From: Bacteroidales bacterium | GTDB lineage: Bacteria; Bacteroidota; Bacteroidia; Bacteroidales; PXBB01 | Length of the DNA stretch: 64,000 bases | Direction: 5' to 3' | Assembly (NCBI GenBank): GCA_028698995.1 | Contig: JAQVVM010000007.1 | Coordinates: forward strand, 38,792-102,791 | Part shown: one piece after another, positions 61,401 to 64,000 of the stretch | Layout of the letters: the number at the start of each line of letters is the position of its first letter | How positions within the stretch are numbered: position 1 is the first letter of the stretch | Translations under genes and position numbers: made by a program | Notes under the pieces: model-generated | Database searches by the model: none | What the model saw: the letters and a program-made list of their open reading frames with translations, nothing else | What the model was told of the DNA's origin: nothing

Positions 61401-64000
61401 GATGACTCATCTGCTGTAATTGGAACAGTTGAAGTTGAAATAGCAATTTCCATTCTTAGTCTTCCTACTTCAAAATTATACTCATTTGCTTTATTTAAAG
61501 CATTTTCGGCATTGGTATTTATTCTTACATTTTCACTTTGCAAAGATGTAATCTGGCGTGTAATTCTTTCCTTCTCTCTTGTGTCGGTAGTTGCATTGAG
61601 ACGGGAATTGAGGCTTTGTATCTCGTTAAAATTTTTGTTGTATTGCTCAAAAAGTGAATCCGCCTCTGCGGTTGATTTTTGTGATTCACTCTCATTTTGG
61701 GCAAGATCCCTCCTTAATTCATTCACATAACTATTATCGAAAAGATTTGTTGTTCTTGCAGGTGTGAATGCTGTACTTATTTCATCTACTAGTGCTTCGG
61801 CCTTATCCGTTTGTTCATTTTCTACAAAAGACTGATATTCTGCAACCTGCTTAATCAATTCTGCCTCTCTTTGCTCCTCTCTTGAAATAATGTCATCCAA
61901 ACGAGAAGCTATTGATTTCATTGCCACTGATTCTGACACTAGGTCAGAGGACTCATCAAGCAGTCGGCGGGCTTCGTTAAGTTTTCTTTCTTTCTCTGCT
62001 GAATCTGAAATACTTTCTGCCTCTGTAATCAAAACCGATGCCCTGTTGTATTTTACCTGACTCTCACTGGCTTTCTGGCGGGAGGCAATATTTAGTGACT
62101 CCTGTTGCTCTTTAATACTATTAATTGATGTTTTCAGCTCTTGTGAAACTTGCTCTAAGCGGTTATTCAAATTGGTCCAATTAGTTGAAGGAGTCGTAGT
62201 TTGAACCACATTTTCGGCAGGAACAAAATTCTCATCAATGGCTGCAAGCATCTGGTTGAGTTCCATCTGCATTTCTCTTGCCTCATTTTCTCTGGTTTCG
62301 GCCAATGTGTTTAATTCCCTTGCTGCGTTTCTGTTACGTGTATTTGAAGCTTCTTCCCTTAATCTTTGTGCTTCTGATTTAACCTCATTAATGTTATCTT
62401 TAATAACAGCAATTTCACTTCTAGCTTCAGGTAGCTGACTATCAGCTTGTGCAATAATTTCGTCTATGCTTCTGTCGGCATACTCGTCTGTTTCAACTAC
62501 TGAAAGCTCAGCAATCATACTTTCCAATATACCAATGGCAAGCTCAGGTGTTTGAGAATTAATGGCACTTTGTATGTTCTCTGCATAACTCTCGGCACTG
62601 CGCAGTTCTCTTTCTTTCTGCAAAATTTTACGACTCACTTCCCCGTATATCTCTTCGGCAACTTCAGCTTCTCTGGTCAACCTGTCAGCTTCTGCCTGTA
62701 TTTGGCTTGATTGAATAATGGCTTCCTCCCTTTGGCGAGGGTCGGCAACACGCAGGGCCTCACTCCTTGCCCTTCTGGCCTCATTAGTTCTAAGTAATGC
62801 CCTTTGTTTGCGAAGCTCGGCTACCGTTCTAGAAGCATCTTGCTTCATCTTCAACTCATTTAGCTCATTGCGTGTTTCATCTGCCTGCTCAAAGGCCATT
62901 CTTATAATCTCAGCATTGCTTAAATCACCCGTATCTGCTCTGTTCTCATTATTATTGGTGAAAGCCGTTTCATTAGATACTGTTGCATTTTCTGAACGTT
63001 CAAACATGCTCTCAGTGGCATTGACAGCAAGTTGTGTCTTATTTCTTAGAATTTCCAAAGCCCTTCTGTAAGAAGGATCATCCTGTGATAAATTATAAAT
63101 ATTTTCATTGCTAAGAATTTCTGTATCAGGTCTTGTATCAACCCTGACCTTGTACACATTAATCATCCCAACATCTGAAACCCTGTCGGAAGCAAAATAT
63201 GCGAACTCCATACCGGGGTCCGTAATAAATAAAATATCATCAAAAGGGGTGTTAATTGCAAAATCAAGGTTTTCAAGTGGAGTCCAAGTGTCGTTTATAG
63301 TATCAAAGGTAGTTCGAAAAATATCGTACCCCCCCATACTGTTGTGACCTTTAGAAGAGAAATAAAGTGTTTTCCCATCATTGGATGCAAAAGGATAATC
63401 ATCTTCATAAACCGTATTAATAATATCAGGAAGGCGCTCAGCAGTGCCCCATGTCCCATCTTCATTTCGCAATACCCTATAAATATCTTTACCGTTTTCA
63501 ATATTTTCACCGTAACTCGAAAAATACAGATATTCATAACTTTCATTAAAGAAAACCAATGGATAATGCTCCATTCTTTTATCGGTATGTGTTCTCAACT
63601 CTTCGGGCAATGCAAGAAAACGCCCACCAAAATCATTCAACACATATGAACGTTGAAAATTCCTTTGCCCGACATGAGAGCTCTCAATAACATACAAGTC
63701 TCTTACTTTGCTGAGTAATGCAATACCATTATAACACATTTCTATCTGTCTGTTAGCATTTAACTTCGATTGTAAACGGCGTGAGGACTTCTGCAAAAAT
63801 GTATTGTAAGCACGAATGGCTTCAGAAAATCGGTAATTATAGTGGTAGGCTAAACCCAGATAATAATATGCTTCCGGTGGAATTTCGTCTAACTGCACGG
63901 CAAACTCAAGGTACTGAAGAGGTTTGAGCATGTCCCTTTTGTCTGCCATAAGCATACATACACCAAATTTGTAGTTATACATATGATCTCTGGGATATAA
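58412..64000 (-). CDS. Giant TPR / PD40 / coiled-coil / triple-SPOR envelope protein (5' end outside the window)
   Basis: The frame is open to the window edge (an ATG at 63982 is internal), so at least 1862 aa are seen and the N-terminus is missing. Order: TPR helices (~64000-63700, AYYYLGLAYHYNYRFSEAIRAYNTFL); PD40/WD40-like propeller blades (~63660-63090, YLYFSSYGENIENGKDIYRV, DDYPFASNDGKTLYFSSKGHNSMGGYDIFR); about 1100 residues of E/Q/N/R-rich coiled coil (~63060-59760); five tandem 14-residue repeats (TNTQQTTQQTTTPV type, ~59740-59530); three SPOR-like domains (~59500-59200, ~59120-58870, ~58690-58412) opening FFTVQIGVFG, YYSVQVGVYR and VFKVQIGAYR and sharing DAFVVAYYNGRRIS. SPOR domains bind denuded peptidoglycan. 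TPR plus PD40 resembles the T9SS protein PorE, which has an OmpA-type wall-binding end instead. Likely periplasmic scaffold. Confidence 0.85.
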   Translation of the reverse strand, partial: LYPRDHMYNYKFGVCMLMADKRDMLKPLQYLEFAVQLDEIPPEAYYYLGLAYHYNYRFSEAIRAYNTFLQKSSRRLQSKLNANRQIEMCYNGIALLSKVRDLYVIESSHVGQRNFQRSYVLNDFGGRFLALPEELRTHTDKRMEHYPLVFFNESYEYLYFSSYGENIENGKDIYRVLRNEDGTWGTAERLPDIINTVYEDDYPFASNDGKTLYFSSKGHNSMGGYDIFRTTFDTINDTWTPLENLDFAINTPFDDILFITDPGMEFAYFASDRVSDVGMINVYKVRVDTRPDTEILSNENIYNLSQDDPSYRRALEILRNKTQLAVNATESMFERSENATVSNETAFTNNNENRADTGDLSNAEIIRMAFEQADETRNELNELKMKQDASRTVAELRKQRALLRTNEARRARSEALRVADPRQREEAIIQSSQIQAEADRLTREAEVAEEIYGEVSRKILQKERELRSAESYAENIQSAINSQTPELAIGILESMIAELSVVETDEYADRSIDEIIAQADSQLPEARSEIAVIKDNINEVKSEAQRLREEASNTRNRNAARELNTLAETRENEAREMQMELNQMLAAIDENFVPAENVVQTTTPSTNWTNLNNRLEQVSQELKTSINSIKEQQESLNIASRQKASESQVKYNRASVLITEAESISDSAEKERKLNEARRLLDESSDLVSESVAMKSIASRLDDIISREEQREAELIKQVAEYQSFVENEQTDKAEALVDEISTAFTPARTTNLFDNSYVNELRRDLAQNESESQKSTAEADSLFEQYNKNFNEIQSLNSRLNATTDTREKERITRQITSLQSENVRINTNAENALNKANEYNFEVGRLRMEIAISTSTVPITADESSTNLNTAEVDINLQNVKDRINEDKLRVRALTETTLMAETQTQNQNLVQEQETTQLTEIVEPNEAASEQRVQAVRTESQNIRNSYNELIETFEVKAERLNNFASEKSAVSRIAIEEADRIIENAGNIADQNTRNTEIEKANSLYQQAFTAAQEAIASSDLASEFETQIQSMKSNKQFLESALNEIETIVQSGETDRAENIIQNLKTEWDSEKIKENIENKINETNNRQLTQKQNEAEQLLRISERQYQEAQRLKAESENLIRESQNTDNTTERQRQLAEAAQIMRRAEERQNTANQNYNRGNQLEIEVGVLKMKVEFTISTTALPETTTASSNRPDVINEIGNLQNIIAQHDFSANQENSLNIDENLRSILEQESINTEITQQSGTSPQVVNLENLTMQLTEVKDQAAEARRSSTTAATAEQRTQHAARANELDVQARDVQLQIFELQTRENKDRFEANKNNIAQIKTQGDDENTVRARLIESEANYYYERAEQRRREAAATELKSLQMNLMEDAIRNETMAIQKQNEAIELYNRSRQQANLVAQSSQQTNSTAVTNTQQTTQQITTPVTNTQQTTQQTTTPVTNTQQTTQQTTTPVTNTQQTSQQTTTNITSTQQTSQQTTTPVATTQLPTNPTDRNLISGINGLFFTVQIGVFGGSRTESELLNLVPVFFDRLPNGWYRYFSGIYNSRNTAVTAKNEIVRKGIEDAFVVAYYNGRRISVSEAEGLLEAGQASLQTQLAFTPVDGTTSPSMTTQSTNTTQTGLYYSVQVGVYRNQRTPAELFNITPLEYEILGNGLQRHLHGKFNARQAADLAKNDIVRRGVSDAFVVAYYNGRRISLAEARSLEEQGVSPVMAGTQTLQNQQTTTQQTTPRLATNVTTTTETATEAGNPAAQQEQNSNLQSYNRDDVVFKVQIGAYREALPMNIINYFKTVSGHDIEVVPTRAGLIVYHVGNFKDFNEASELRTRIISNGIPDAFVVAFNKNERIPINVARDILR
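59530..59740 (-). repeat. Five tandem 42-bp repeats in the giant gene
   Basis: The units encode TNTQQTTQQITTPV and close variants (last two TNTQQTSQQTTTNI and TSTQQTSQQTTTPV). The three central ones are nearly identical in DNA, so the number is likely to vary. They form a flexible linker between the coiled coil and the SPOR domains. Confidence 0.85.

Noticed and set aside
1..64000. tRNA, rRNA or known riboswitch genes.
   Set aside because: I looked for tRNA T-arm and anticodon patterns, rRNA segments and familiar riboswitch cores in the intergenic DNA and found none.

Overview
The window is AT-rich chromosomal DNA from a member of the Bacteroidota, probably an anaerobic or facultative, Bacteroidales-like, rod-shaped lineage. 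Reasons: about eleven secreted proteins end in a type IX secretion (T9SS) C-terminal sorting domain (Y-P-N-P followed by a short beta-rich tail); many gene starts are preceded by a Bacteroidota -7 element (TAnnTTTG) and few by a Shine-Dalgarno; pyruvate:ferredoxin oxidoreductase points to anaerobic metabolism; mreBCD points to rod shape. I cannot name a genus.

Layout. 1-9,700: a partial arginase/agmatinase gene divergent from a secreted subtilisin, the rpsP-rimM-trmN6 operon, a YfiR-like/adenylate cyclase fusion, a VOC lipoprotein, a DUF2490 protein and a lone SUKH/YrhA-like gene. 10,000-16,600: one 6.5-kb secreted composite gene. 16,700-20,700: purH-mreB-mreC-mreD. 20,800-28,800: a secreted beta-propeller protein, two B12-type radical SAM genes facing each other around an asparagine-synthetase-like gene, and a Wzi-like outer-membrane gene. 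28,900-34,800: nifJ, a dihydroorotate-dehydrogenase-like gene, an e(P4)-type acid phosphatase lipoprotein and a CoA-binding protein. 35,100-39,000: mgtE-mutS2. 39,000-52,500: secreted and surface proteins (FISUMP, Lcl, collagen-like, parallel beta-helix), an M28 peptidase and a POT peptide transporter. 52,500-58,400: a plastic region. 58,400-64,000: a giant TPR/PD40/coiled-coil/triple-SPOR protein whose start lies outside the window.

The most unusual part is 52,578-58,263. Two copies of a 254-bp noncoding element, which differ at four positions by my alignment, lie in inverted orientation about 4.8 kb apart. Each carries four short hairpins spaced about 50 bp and a 13-bp inverted repeat near its ends. 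One copy splits an IS200/REP-type (Y1, HUH) transposase gene exactly between its HUH half and its catalytic-Tyr half. The other lies inside the remains of a second element with GGCTGTYTCAAAAC ends. Between the copies is a tandem array of four paralogous secreted proteins with near-identical ends and divergent middles; one has an in-frame TGA and another has lost its ATG. The region looks like a small recombination and diversification zone built by a REP-like element.

A second locus of interest is 22,231-28,752: two operons (radical SAM + Asn-synthetase-like; Wzi-like + radical SAM) that converge with overlapping stop codons and may together make or modify a surface compound. All calls come from reading the sequence without database searches.
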